DNA of 14,643 nt from Opitutaceae bacterium (GCA_025352845.1 JANXSC010000029.1:1-14643); one strand, 5' to 3'; counted from the first letter of the stretch, positions 1-8,238 are shown. Translations and numbers: made by a program. The notes: a model not told the origin generated them from the sequence alone.

Positions 1-348
1 CACAATCCCGTCGCCCCACCGCGGCTCCTGACCCCGCGGGCCGGCCCACAGCGATGAGCCCGGCACGAGGGAGTTTACATAGAAAAGCGGCGTCCAGTAG
101 GCCAGCAGCAGCAGGGCGGCGGCGCGGATGCCGAGGAGCGGTTCGAGCGAGCGCCGCCACAACAGCCAGAGCGCCGTGGCCGCCACTCCGGCTAGCGTGA
201 ACAAGAGCAAGCCGCCGTGAAAGCGGGCGTGTGGATGCCAGTCGGGGTTCAGGAGATGGTTGGGTTTCCAATCGAGGATGAACGAGGCGACCGTGCTCAT
301 AACGAGGAGCGCGGAGAGGACGAGGCGGCTGAACTTCAGGCGAGTCAT
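1..348 (-). CDS. Small integral membrane protein, DUF6640-like (C-terminus outside window)
   Basis: Translating the minus strand from the ATG at 348 gives 116 open codons that run off the window at base 1, so the C-terminus is missing. The product starts MTRLKFSRLVLSALLVM, with one membrane segment at about residues 6-25. A short loop with Asn/His/Pro/Trp-rich motifs (WKPNHLLNPDWHPHARFHG, about 30-48) follows, then a second membrane segment at about 49-65 and a third at about 78-97. The NP-W-PHARFH pattern resembles small membrane proteins I remember as DUF6640; this is recall, not a search, and no function is known to me. It diverges from the TetR-type gene with 65 bp between the two start codons, the usual layout for a TetR repressor and its target. 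An imperfect inverted repeat (GAGTGTAG at 356-363, CTACTC at 383-388) lies between them and is only a weak operator candidate. No Shine-Dalgarno sequence precedes the ATG. Confidence 0.6.
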   Translation of the reverse strand, partial: MTRLKFSRLVLSALLVMSTVASFILDWKPNHLLNPDWHPHARFHGGLLLFTLAGVAATALWLLWRRSLEPLLGIRAAALLLLAYWTPLFYVNSLVPGSSLWAGPRGQEPRWGDGIV

Positions 349-413
349 GGACCAAGAGTGTAGCAGCACCGCGGCCGCTCGACTACTCGCGTTCGACCGT
401 CAAGGTGGCGGCG

Positions 414-1061
414 ATGGATGTCGCACTCTCACCGAGGAGAAAACCACGCCAGGAACGCTCGCGCATCACGGTCAACGCGATTATCGAGGTCGCGGCTCGC
501 GTTTTCTCCGCGCGGGGTTTCGCCCGCGCCTCGACCAACGTGATCGCCGATCAGGCCGGCGTGAGCGTCGGATCGCTCTACCAATATTTTTCCGACAAGG
601 TTGCGCTGCTGCGCGCCGTGCACGACCGCCAGCTCGCAACCCTCATGGCGAAAATGACGGCGGCGTGCCGCACCCCGTCGCCGACACTGGCCGCGGCGTT
701 GCGCGCGATCATCGCGGTCGCGGTCGAGCATCATCGGGCGGAAGCACCGCTCGTGCGGGTGTTCGCGCGCCACCTGCCACGCGAAGCCGGCGCACCGCCG
801 GCCGATCCGCCGCGCTCCTTTCACCGCGCCCTGCGGGAGCTGCTGGCGACGCATCAAGCCGAGCTGCGTATCGCGGATCACGACCTCGCCATGTTTGTCC
901 TGAAAAATCTCGCGCGCTCCATGATTCAGGCCGCGGTGGAGCAACGGCCGACCGATCTGGCCAACGGTGCGATTGGCCGGGAACTCCTCGCGACCGCCCT
1001 CGGTTTCCTCACTGGTCGATCGGAAAGCCAGGCGCCGGTCCTCAAAAAGCGCAGGGTGTGA
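414..1061 (+). CDS. TetR/AcrR-family transcriptional regulator
   Basis: The protein has 215 residues, a normal length for TetR regulators. The N-terminal DNA-binding domain spans about residues 12-65: a basic start (PRRKPRQERSR), a helix ending ARVFSARGFARAST, then the helix-turn-helix NVIADQAGVSVGSLYQYFSDK, whose GSLYQYFSDK end is a family hallmark. The rest is a helical ligand-binding and dimerisation domain with no recognisable ligand signature. I chose the ATG at 414 because CAAGG at 401-405 lies about 8 bases upstream as a weak ribosome site; an in-frame GTG at 405 would add three residues. It probably represses itself and the divergent membrane-protein gene (inferred from position). The 3' end converges on the MbnP-MbnH gene with a 35-bp gap in which I see no clear terminator. 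Confidence 0.87.
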   Translation: MDVALSPRRKPRQERSRITVNAIIEVAARVFSARGFARASTNVIADQAGVSVGSLYQYFSDKVALLRAVHDRQLATLMAKMTAACRTPSPTLAAALRAIIAVAVEHHRAEAPLVRVFARHLPREAGAPPADPPRSFHRALRELLATHQAELRIADHDLAMFVLKNLARSMIQAAVEQRPTDLANGAIGRELLATALGFLTGRSESQAPVLKKRRV

Positions 1062-1096
1062 AATCACTTCGGAGATCTCACAGAAACCCAAACCAT

Positions 1097-2839
1097 TCAG
1101 CGCAGATTCACAGTCGTCCAACTCACATCGGTGAGCGCGCGCAGGAATGCCACGAGCGCGCGTTGATCCTCGGCGGTGAGGGCGAGCCCGGCATCGGGGT
1201 GCTTGGCAATATTGGGATCGAGCGTGGCCGGGCGTTTCGCGCCGTGATCGTAGTGCGCGACGACTTCCTCAAGAGTCGCGAAGCGGCCGTCGTGCATGTA
1301 GGGCGCAGTGAACGCGACGTTGCGCAGCGAGGGGGTCTTAAATTTTCCGTGATCGGTCGCGCTTCCCGTGACGATTGCGCGGCCCGCATCGGCGGCGACA
1401 AGATCGAGGCCGTTGTTTTTCATCGAAAAGTCCGTGAACAGCGCACCGCCGTGGCAGTGGAAGCAATCGGCGCCGCGCCGGCCCCGCGCAGGATCGAACT
1501 CCATCGCGAAGAGTTCGAAGCCGCGCTTCTCGTCGGCGGTCAGCTCCAGCTCGCCACGCAGCGAGCGGTCGAAGCGCGAGTCGGCGGAGACTTGCACAAG
1601 GAGAAATTGCTCGAGCGCGAGCGTCACGCGCTCCGCCGTGATCGCCAGCGAGCCAAACGCAGCGCGGAAGCGCGCAACGAGCGCCGCGTCCTGCGCGAGA
1701 GTCGCGATCACGGTGTCAGGGTCTGCGTGCATCTCGATGGGATTGACCCACGCCGCGTAGGCCTGGTCGCGGATGCGGGGCTGGCTGCCGTCCCACGCGT
1801 AGCTCGGGCTCCACGCGAGATTGAAGAGCGGCATCGCGTTGCGATTGCCGGTCGCCCCCTCGGCACCGCGGCTCAACGCGACCGAGTCGCTGAACGCCTT
1901 CCAGGGCGCGTGGCAGCTTGCGCAGGACTGCGCGCCGTTCATGGAGAGTCTTGCATCGGAGAACAACGCGCCGCCGAGTGCGACGCCCGCGGCAGTCGGA
2001 AGGTTGTCGGCGGGGAGAGCCGGCTGCGGAAAACCCGGCGGCACCGTGAACGCGAGCGGGGTCGCGCCGTCGTAGCTGCGAGCGTGAGCGAGGGGATTCA
2101 CGGGCGCGTAGACATCCATTCGCTGGCGCTCGTGGCTACTGGAAGTCCGCTTCGCTTCGAGCCAGAACCACGTGCGCTCGAGCGCCGTGGCGAGGCGCGG
2201 CGCGAGCGTGTCGCCCTCGCCGCTGTGCGTGGACTCACTGCCATCGTCCGGCGCAAGCCGGTGCGCGGCGAGCACGCGCGAGAGATCGAGCGCGAGGTCG
2301 ATGGTGGTGTCGCCGGCGATTTTCCACTCGGCGCGGAAGCCGACGGCCATCAGCCGCTCGGCCGTTGCGAGGTGAAACGAAAAACCGCGCTCTGCGGAAT
2401 CGCCCGCGGTAGCGCGGTAGTGGCCCTCGATTGCGGCGAAGACATAGCCGCCCTGCCAGCTCCAGTGCAGGCCGTTGACGACCGGGTTGAGCGCGTGGCC
2501 GGCGGGCCAGCGGCCCGGATCGCCGAGGTTGGCGGTCGCGGGAACGCCCACGCGAAACTGCAGTCCCACGAAATCGCCCTCGGGCACGCCCCGCAGCGTG
2601 AAGCTCCGCCGCCCGCTCTCCAGATCGATGCAACCAAACTGGCCGTCGAGCCGCGTCGTGCCGCCGTCGGCGCGCAGCAAGTTCACCTCGGAGAAAAGCG
2701 CGGCGAGGCGTGTGATGCGCAGCGGCTGGCCCGCGTCGTTGACGAGTGCGGCCGATGGCACGGCCAACAGTTCTCCCTTCCATCGCGGCGCCACAGCGAT
2801 CGTGAGATCGGCGGCGGAGGCGGTCGTCACCATCATCAT
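1097..2839 (-). CDS. MbnP-MbnH fusion: metal-binding domain joined to di-heme cytochrome c peroxidase
   Basis: The protein has 580 residues from the first of three consecutive ATG codons. Residues about 10-230 match the MbnP family: a beta-rich region with FSEVNLLRADGG, GVPEGDFVGLQFRVGVP (84-100) and NPVVNGLHWSWQGGYVFAAIEGH (118-140), holding the conserved His/Trp cluster H125, W126, W128. Residues about 265-570 are a MauG/MbnH-type di-heme peroxidase with two haem c sites, CASCH (306-310) and CFHCH (459-463), and the PYMHDGRF motif with Met515. In known systems these are separate periplasmic proteins, and MbnH oxidises a tryptophan of MbnP to kynurenine, which creates a copper site. Here enzyme and substrate would be one chain. 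The N-terminus is uncertain. From ATG 2839 the signal peptide is very short (MMMVTTASA). An in-frame GTG at 2908 would give a full one (Arg-rich n-region, then ALLGLMMMV, then ASA) but would read through the palindrome at 2850-2872. Confidence 0.85.
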   Translation of the reverse strand: MMMVTTASAADLTIAVAPRWKGELLAVPSAALVNDAGQPLRITRLAALFSEVNLLRADGGTTRLDGQFGCIDLESGRRSFTLRGVPEGDFVGLQFRVGVPATANLGDPGRWPAGHALNPVVNGLHWSWQGGYVFAAIEGHYRATAGDSAERGFSFHLATAERLMAVGFRAEWKIAGDTTIDLALDLSRVLAAHRLAPDDGSESTHSGEGDTLAPRLATALERTWFWLEAKRTSSSHERQRMDVYAPVNPLAHARSYDGATPLAFTVPPGFPQPALPADNLPTAAGVALGGALFSDARLSMNGAQSCASCHAPWKAFSDSVALSRGAEGATGNRNAMPLFNLAWSPSYAWDGSQPRIRDQAYAAWVNPIEMHADPDTVIATLAQDAALVARFRAAFGSLAITAERVTLALEQFLLVQVSADSRFDRSLRGELELTADEKRGFELFAMEFDPARGRRGADCFHCHGGALFTDFSMKNNGLDLVAADAGRAIVTGSATDHGKFKTPSLRNVAFTAPYMHDGRFATLEEVVAHYDHGAKRPATLDPNIAKHPDAGLALTAEDQRALVAFLRALTDVSWTTVNLR

Positions 2840-2849
2840 CAATCCCAAA

Positions 2850-2872
2850 AGGGCGGGTCGCAGACCCGCCCT
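2850..2872. repeat. Perfect 23-bp palindrome (REP-like element)
   Basis: The 9-base arms AGGGCGGGT (2850-2858) and ACCCGCCCT (2864-2872) match perfectly around the loop CGCAG. It fills the 72-bp space between two divergent start codons. The core GGGTCGC-A-GACCC is nearly the core of the palindrome at 11630-11648 (GGGTCGC-T-GACTCC), so this looks like one member of a dispersed extragenic palindrome family. It may instead be coding if the MbnP-MbnH gene starts at GTG 2908. No T-run suggests a terminator. Confidence 0.65.
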
Positions 2873-2911
2873 ACCGCGGCAGTTGCGCCGCGCGAAATTT
2901 CTTTCCACAAC

Positions 2912-3649
2912 ATGACCATGCCCGACCGCCCCGAAGGCCGCACGCGCCTCCTGATGATCGACGACGACCGGAAACTTTGCCGGCTCGTCGCGACCTACCT
3001 GCAACCGCTCGGCTTCGACGTGACCGCCGCGCACACCGGCCCCGACGGCGTCGAGCGCGCGACCACCGCAGAGGAGCCGTGGCACGCGATCATCCTTGAT
3101 GTGATGCTGCCGGGCATCGACGGCTTCGAGGTGTTGAAAAAAATCCGCGCCAAGTCCGCCGTGCCCGTGCTGATGCTCACTGCGCGCGGCGACGAGACCG
3201 ATCGCATCGTGGGGCTGGAGGTCGGGGCGGACGATTACCTGCCGAAAACTTTTTCTACGCGCGAACTCCTCGCGCGCCTCCGCGCCGTGCTGCGCCGCAG
3301 CGCCGCGACCGCCGCTGCGGAAAAATCCGCCAACACCCCGCCGACCGAGCTCGTCGTCGGCACCCTGCGCGTGAACCTCGACGCCCGCTCCGCGCTGATG
3401 CAGGACGCACCGCTCACGCTCACGCCCGTCGAGTTCGATCTGCTCGCGAGCCTCGCCAAGGCGAAGGGTCGCGTGAAGTCGCGCGAGGCCCTCCTCGACG
3501 AGTGCCGCGACCGCAACTACGACGTGTTTGATCGATCGATTGACGTGCATATTTCCTCGCTGCGGAAAAAATTGGGCGACGATGCGAAGGAGCCGCGCTA
3601 CATCCGGACCGTGCGCTCGGCGGGATACATGATGGTGGGGCCGGAGTGA
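2912..3649 (+). CDS. Response regulator, OmpR/CpxR-like (receiver plus winged helix)
   Basis: The protein has 245 residues. The receiver domain spans about 11-128, with the acidic cluster D17-D19, the phospho-acceptor D63 in ILDVMLPG, T90 in LMLTA and K112. A linker of about 20 residues leads to an OmpR-type winged-helix domain (about 149-243) containing LTPVEFDLLASL and DRSIDVHISSLRKKLGD, ending in the RTVRSAGYMM hairpin. The VFDRSIDVHISSLRKKLG segment is closest in my recollection to CpxR. The usual K-P-F of receivers is K-T-F here (PKTFSTREL, 111-119), a substitution I believe occurs in a subgroup of such regulators. The ATG at 2912 is chosen; ATG 2918 is equally possible and neither has a Shine-Dalgarno sequence. 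The open frame extends far upstream to 260 but that part is non-coding. The likely partner kinase is at 6640-8238, separated by the antisense YHYH gene. Confidence 0.92.
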   Translation: MTMPDRPEGRTRLLMIDDDRKLCRLVATYLQPLGFDVTAAHTGPDGVERATTAEEPWHAIILDVMLPGIDGFEVLKKIRAKSAVPVLMLTARGDETDRIVGLEVGADDYLPKTFSTRELLARLRAVLRRSAATAAAEKSANTPPTELVVGTLRVNLDARSALMQDAPLTLTPVEFDLLASLAKAKGRVKSREALLDECRDRNYDVFDRSIDVHISSLRKKLGDDAKEPRYIRTVRSAGYMMVGPE

Positions 3650-3674
3650 TCGAGCGCGGCCGGCCGGCGCGAAA

Positions 3675-6494
3675 TCAATTACCCACCGCCAGTGCCGTGA
3701 TCGAGCCATTCGTGCTGAAGCTGGCGCCAAAGGCGAGCGTCGCCCGCGCCGTGACTCCGCTGACGCCCGGGATCGAAACGGCGGGCGGCGAACTGTAGCC
3801 CGCGCCGGCGTTCGTAATGATAAATCCGGTGACGACGCCGTTCACGACAGTGGCGGTCGCCGCCGCGGGCGTGCGCGGCCACGCCTGCCCCAGGCTGCCC
3901 GAAAACCGATAGTAGTTGGAGACCTCATCGATCCGCTCGCGCGTCACGCCGAGCGGAATCAGCACGCTCTCGAGGGCGAGCTTGTTCAACGTCACCTGCG
4001 CCGGATCCGGTTCAACGCCACCGGCCGCCGGCTTAACGAGGCTAAAGGCGTATTGAAACTGGGCCTGGGTCACCCCCATCGCGGCGGAGATCAAAATCGT
4101 GGGGCGGCCGCCGTCGCTCGGGACGGTGTCGTAGCCGCCGGAAAATGTGACCGGCACCGTCTGAGCCGGGAGCGCCGCGCCCGCGGGCACGACGTAGATT
4201 TCCACGAGCGCCGTGCCCGTCGCACCGCCGACGCCGCTCACGCTCGCGGTGTAGGCTCCGGCGGGGAGCGTCACGAGCATCGCGGCGTCCTTGCTGCCGC
4301 TCACGAGGGAAAATGCGCCGACACTCGCGGCCGTGGCGGCGATCTCCAGCGCGTTGGATGCGCCCGACCAGTTGTCATTGGACCCGATCACGTTCGCGCC
4401 GGAGAAAAGGGTGATCTGGGGGTCGGCAAGCGCGCCGGTTACGCCGAAGGCCGTGAGGGCGGGGCCGGCGGCGCGGATTAGAAGTTTCACGGCGCCCGTG
4501 CCCGAGACGACGAAGCCGGGGATGAGCACGCTCTCGCCGGTGCCGACGAAGGCGCGGGTCGAGGCGTTGATGAGCGTGGGCGTCGTGGCGGAGGAATCGG
4601 TGTCGTAGGTTTCGAGGAGGACGACGCCACTGCCGCCACCGGCACCGACGACGGCGGAATACGCGCCGCCACTCAAAGTGGAGACGAGCGCGGCGTCGCG
4701 GCTGCCGCTCGTGAGCGCAAAGGCGCCGACAGAGGCGAACGTCGTGGCGTCGGCCGCGAGCCAGTTGTCGTTCGTCGCGACGTTCGTCGTGCCGGAGACT
4801 AGCGTGAGGCTCGGATCGGCGAGCGCGCCGGTGACGCCGAAGCCCGTGAGGCCGGGGCCGACGGCGCGGACGAGCACTTTTTTTGCGCCGCTGCCGGAGA
4901 GCACGAAGCCCGCGATCGGCGTGCCGGCGGTGCCGCCGATTTGCGCGCGCGTCGCGAGATTCACGAGGCGCGCGGAGCCGCTCGCGCCGACGACGGCGGT
5001 GGCGTTGTTGCCTACGCCGGTGAGGCCGCTGGCGCCGCGCGTGTCGTAGGTGGCGAGCGCGACGAGCGTCACGCGGTAGTTCGGCGCGATGGTCGTCGTG
5101 AAAAAACTCGTGGTGTCGCCACCGCTGCTGGTGATCGCGCTGGCGTTGGCGAGCGGCGTCAACGTCGTGGCGTCGGCCGAAGTCTCGATCTTGTAGGTTG
5201 CGGCCTCGACGGAAGTCCAGATGAGCGCGACGATGCCGCTGGTGTTGCTCGCGGTCACCGTGATGGGCGAGGCCTGGCTGGCGCGGACGAACTCGGTGAC
5301 GGTTTCGTTGATCGCGTTGACGCTGCCGCCGCTCGGGGTGCCGAAAAACCAGCGCCCGATGATGAAGGGAAATTTCGGCGTGCCGTCGGCCTCGAGCGAC
5401 ATGAAGTAGGCGTAGGTGCCGGCCGGAAACTCGGGTGTCACGCAGAAGCGCACGTTGGATTCGTTCAGGTCGAAATCGGTGCCCTGGGTTTTGCCGAGGT
5501 CGCCGAGGTAGTCGTAGTCCTCGAGGAAATGGCCGAGCGTGTAGGTGGTATTGACGGCAGGGCCCTGCACGTTGGCGGGGAGCGCGGCGTTGCGATTTTG
5601 CGCGCGCGCGGCCCACGCGGGGAGCGTGGTGCGGCCGGCGGCGGCGAGGTTCGTGGTGCCGTCGGTGCCGTCGCGTTTCACATAGCCCGAGATCATCCGG
5701 CGCACGCCGCTCGCGGCGTTCGACGCGGAAGCGTAGCCGTAGGGTCCGTAAACGGGAAAACCATCAGCCATCCAGCCGAGGATGGGCGAGTGTGCGGTGG
5801 CGGGCGCGGTGCTCTCGGCGTAGGTTTTGGCGGCGGCGTTAAACGTGACGTGATCGCCGAGCTGGAAACGCAGCGCCGGGGTGTTGGCGTGATAGTGGTA
5901 GTTGGAGCCGGCTTGGTGCGCGAAGGCGGCGTCGAACGTCACGCCCTCGTTCACATAGGCGTCGCGATTCCACACGCCGTCGCCGCGCAGGCCGTTGACC
6001 GGTTCGGCGTCGGTGCCGCTCGCGGTCGCGTAGGAAAACGTGTCGCGATTGTCGAAGACCGCGACGCCATCGACGAAGTAACCGATCGGGCCGCCGGGGG
6101 TGAGGGTCTTCGTCGTCGCGACCGCGGGTGTGCGCGGGAAGCGATAGAGCACGCCTTGGTTAGCGGGGAAGTTGGGGAAATTCTGCGTGTGCACGGCGTT
6201 CAGATACCACGGGCCCATCACATGGTAGCCAAGGCCGGACGTGCGCAGATAGACCCAGCCGGTGGACGATGAGACTTGAATCACGCCAGCGTAGCTCGGC
6301 GTGGCTTGCACGCCCTGACCGCGCGACCAGATGGTGACGGCGATGCCGGCATTTTTTGCGGCGTCGGTTTCATAAAGCCGCGCGTAGCGGCGCGAGGAAC
6401 CGGTCTGCCAGGAATCGAGCAACGCGTCGGCACCCCGGGCGGAGGGGGTGAGCAGCGTGGTGAGGGCGAAATAAAACGGGGCGAGGATTTTCAT
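3675..6494 (-). CDS. Large exported YHYH-domain protein with two copies of an Opitutaceae-type repeat module
   Basis: The protein has 939 residues with a Sec signal peptide (MKILAPFYFALTTLLTPSARG, about 1-21). The YHYH domain covers about 30-385: NYHYH at 198-202, GWMADGFPVYGPYG (240-253) and DFDLNESNVRFCVTPEFPAGTYAYF (340-364). A linker resembling a beta-sandwich follows (405-500), then two related modules of about 120 residues (509-630 and 640-769), each with GFV-x-SG-x-G, RA-x-GP-x-L, FGVTGALADP, NDNW and VGAF cores. Residues about 785-865 (YDT-x5-GRP-x-ILISAAMGV to DEVSNYYRF) resemble a segment I recall from other YHYH proteins. The last 65 residues (TNAGAGYSSPPAVSIPG) look like a beta-rich tail. 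The molecular function of YHYH proteins is unknown to me; a periplasmic or surface location is inferred. It lies head-to-head with the sensor kinase (145-bp gap) and tail-to-tail with the response regulator (25 bp). Confidence 0.87.
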   Translation of the reverse strand: MKILAPFYFALTTLLTPSARGADALLDSWQTGSSRRYARLYETDAAKNAGIAVTIWSRGQGVQATPSYAGVIQVSSSTGWVYLRTSGLGYHVMGPWYLNAVHTQNFPNFPANQGVLYRFPRTPAVATTKTLTPGGPIGYFVDGVAVFDNRDTFSYATASGTDAEPVNGLRGDGVWNRDAYVNEGVTFDAAFAHQAGSNYHYHANTPALRFQLGDHVTFNAAAKTYAESTAPATAHSPILGWMADGFPVYGPYGYASASNAASGVRRMISGYVKRDGTDGTTNLAAAGRTTLPAWAARAQNRNAALPANVQGPAVNTTYTLGHFLEDYDYLGDLGKTQGTDFDLNESNVRFCVTPEFPAGTYAYFMSLEADGTPKFPFIIGRWFFGTPSGGSVNAINETVTEFVRASQASPITVTASNTSGIVALIWTSVEAATYKIETSADATTLTPLANASAITSSGGDTTSFFTTTIAPNYRVTLVALATYDTRGASGLTGVGNNATAVVGASGSARLVNLATRAQIGGTAGTPIAGFVLSGSGAKKVLVRAVGPGLTGFGVTGALADPSLTLVSGTTNVATNDNWLAADATTFASVGAFALTSGSRDAALVSTLSGGAYSAVVGAGGGSGVVLLETYDTDSSATTPTLINASTRAFVGTGESVLIPGFVVSGTGAVKLLIRAAGPALTAFGVTGALADPQITLFSGANVIGSNDNWSGASNALEIAATAASVGAFSLVSGSKDAAMLVTLPAGAYTASVSGVGGATGTALVEIYVVPAGAALPAQTVPVTFSGGYDTVPSDGGRPTILISAAMGVTQAQFQYAFSLVKPAAGGVEPDPAQVTLNKLALESVLIPLGVTRERIDEVSNYYRFSGSLGQAWPRTPAAATATVVNGVVTGFIITNAGAGYSSPPAVSIPGVSGVTARATLAFGASFSTNGSITALAVGN

Positions 6495-6519
6495 GTGGGG
6501 CAGCCGAGGGCTGGGACGG

Positions 6520-6583
6520 ATGAAACCACGCCGGAGTTAAGGGTGTGTTGGCAAGGCATGGAAAATTGTTAAGCTCGCGTAAG
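6520..6583 (-). promoter_or_regulatory. Two tandem-half-site boxes and candidate promoter for the YHYH gene
   Basis: Read toward the YHYH gene, box 1 is CTTAC-N6-TTAAC followed by AATTT (6583 down to 6563). Box 2 is CCAAC-N6-TTAAC (6551 down to 6536) and starts exactly 32 bases after box 1. Ten bases beyond box 2 lies TTTCAT (6525-6520), a 4/6 match to a -10 hexamer. The same arrangement precedes the sigma and EF-hand genes. On the other strand the half-sites read GTTAA-N6-GTAAG, similar to the GTAAA tandem sites known for CpxR. The region is shared with the divergent kinase gene, so it might serve both. Binding by the response regulator is inferred. Confidence 0.55.
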
Positions 6584-6639
6584 CAGGCTGGGTTTCCCGC
6601 TAACTCACGCCAGAATCCTGCGTCTCGCCCCGTGCCTCG

Positions 6640-8238
6640 ATGAAAGTCTCCTACCCGCTCTCGCTGAAAGTCTCGCTGTGGCTGATGCTAAATCTGCTCC
6701 TGCTGGCGGCGCTCGGGATCGGGTTTTTCGTCGCGCAGGGCGGGCTTGGCTGGGGCGCGCTCGCCGCCGGTCCGACCGGCGAGCGCGCCCAGGGCCTCTT
6801 CAACATGATCGCCGCGGAGGCTTCGGCGGCGACGGGCGAGGCGCGCAACGCGGTGCTCAAACGTTTCGGCGACGCCTATCACGCGGAGTTTTTCCTCTTC
6901 ACGATCGACGAGAATCAGATCGCCGGAACGGCCGTGCAGCTCCCGCCCGCAGTGCATGAGCGCATGGAGTTTCGCGCGCCCGGTTGGGGCTTTTTCGGCG
7001 GCCTTTCCGGTGGTCGGGGTGGATTCGGCGGACGCGGCGACGGCCGGCGTGGTCCCGATGGAGAACTTGATCCATCCCACAAGCGCGACGGGATGCCGAA
7101 GGGAAAACGCGGTGACGCCGACCCCGCTGAAAAAGATCGGCCCAGTTTCGACGCCGGCCGCCGCGGCGGAGAGCCCGGCGGATTTGTCGGGCCAATCGAC
7201 CGTCCCACGACTCGGTTTGTGGTGCGCACCGGCTCGCCCTCGGCGTATTGGGTCGGGCTGCGCGTGCCGTTCGTGCAGAGCGAACGCAGTGATCGTGCGA
7301 TGCCCGCCAAGCTCGTCGCGCGGGTCGGCTCGCTCTGGGGTTTGCTTCAGGTGCTCGGCCTGCAATCGTGGCTCCTCGGCGGCGGCGGCGTGCTCGCGCT
7401 CTCGGTGCTCTTCTGGCTGCCGCTCGTGCGCAGCATCACGCGCTCGGTCGGCCAGCTCACCGCGGCCACGGAGCAGATCGCCGAGGGCCGTTTCGACACG
7501 CGTGTCACAACCCACCGCCGCGACGAGCTCGGAAAACTCGGCGACTCCGTCAACCGCATGGCCACGCGCCTCGACGCGCACATGAACGGCCAGAAACGTT
7601 TTCTCGGCGATGTCGCGCACGAGCTGTGCTCGCCGCTCGCGCGCCTGCAAATGGCCACCGGCATCCTCGCCGATCAGGCGCCGAAGAATCTTCAGGAAAC
7701 CGTGGCCGACGTGCGCGACGAAGTGCAGCAGATGAGCACGCTCGTAAACGAGCTCCTCGCCTTCACGAAGGCCGGCATGCAGCCGCGCGAGGTCGCGCTC
7801 ACCGCCACCGCGCTTGCGCCACTCGCCCGCGAGGCGCTCCTCCGCGAAGGTGCGGCCGACCGCGTGATGCTCAACATCCCCGCCGATCTCGGCGCGATGG
7901 CCGACGCCGACCTGCTCTCCCGCGCGCTCGGCAATCTCGTGCGCAACGCCCTCCGCTACGCCGGCGACGCCGGACCGATCATCGTCAGCGCCGCGCGCGA
8001 AAATGATCGCACGGTGATCACGATCGAGGACCATGGCCCCGGCGTGCCGGCGGCCGATCTCGACCGGCTCGGCGAGCCGTTTTTCCGGCCCGAGCTGGCG
8101 CGCACCCGCGAGAGCGGCGGCGTCGGCCTCGGTCTCGCGATCGTGCGCAGTAGCGTCGCCGCGTGCGGCGGCGAGGTGCGCTTCGCCAATCGCACGCCGC
8201 AGGGTTTTCGCGCGGAGATTCGCCTCACGGCGGCGTGA
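6640..8238 (+). CDS. CpxA-like membrane sensor histidine kinase with Gly/Arg/Asp-rich periplasmic loop
   Basis: The protein has 532 residues. One membrane helix at about 11-32, a periplasmic region at 33-243 and a second helix at about 244-262 are followed by HAMP (about 262-315). The dimerisation domain has the phospho-acceptor His327 in DVAHELCSPLARLQ; Cys330 replaces the more usual Arg or Lys. The ATPase domain has an N box (NLVRNALRYA, 432-441), G1 (EDHGPGVP, 463-470) and G2 (GGVGLGLA, 493-500), so it should be catalytically competent. The periplasmic part is odd: between a folded start and end lies a low-complexity stretch (about 113-190) rich in Gly, Arg and Asp, similar in composition to the Gly/Pro/Arg stretch of the EF-hand protein encoded downstream. 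No Shine-Dalgarno sequence precedes ATG 6640. The sigma gene follows 99 bp later on the same strand but has its own control region. Confidence 0.92.
   Translation: MKVSYPLSLKVSLWLMLNLLLLAALGIGFFVAQGGLGWGALAAGPTGERAQGLFNMIAAEASAATGEARNAVLKRFGDAYHAEFFLFTIDENQIAGTAVQLPPAVHERMEFRAPGWGFFGGLSGGRGGFGGRGDGRRGPDGELDPSHKRDGMPKGKRGDADPAEKDRPSFDAGRRGGEPGGFVGPIDRPTTRFVVRTGSPSAYWVGLRVPFVQSERSDRAMPAKLVARVGSLWGLLQVLGLQSWLLGGGGVLALSVLFWLPLVRSITRSVGQLTAATEQIAEGRFDTRVTTHRRDELGKLGDSVNRMATRLDAHMNGQKRFLGDVAHELCSPLARLQMATGILADQAPKNLQETVADVRDEVQQMSTLVNELLAFTKAGMQPREVALTATALAPLAREALLREGAADRVMLNIPADLGAMADADLLSRALGNLVRNALRYAGDAGPIIVSAARENDRTVITIEDHGPGVPAADLDRLGEPFFRPELARTRESGGVGLGLAIVRSSVAACGGEVRFANRTPQGFRAEIRLTAA

Noticed and set aside
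356..388. Inverted repeat GAGTGTAG/CTACTC as TetR operator
   Set aside because: The arms are short and imperfect and no second copy exists in the window for comparison; kept only as a note in the gene entry.
260..2911. Long plus-strand open frame continuous with the response regulator
   Set aside because: It lies antisense to the MbnP-MbnH gene and out of frame with TetR, has Arg-rich low-complexity composition, and the receiver domain begins only after ATG 2912. It is open because of high GC.
3652..3671. GC-only palindromic stretch between the response regulator and YHYH stops
   Set aside because: It is a self-complementary GGCC run with no loop and no T-run, so not supported as a terminator.
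2909..3730. Minus-strand extension of the MbnP-MbnH frame through the response regulator gene
   Set aside because: The translation is Arg/His-rich without recognisable domains and is antisense to a clear response regulator.
4375..6272. Open frames of 413 (minus) and 443 (plus) codons inside the YHYH gene
   Set aside because: Both are composition-driven frames (Arg- or Gly/Val-rich) overlapping a protein with clear domains and repeats.
6688..8034. 448-codon minus-strand frame across the kinase gene
   Set aside because: It is antisense to intact HAMP, His and ATPase motifs and has no domain of its own.
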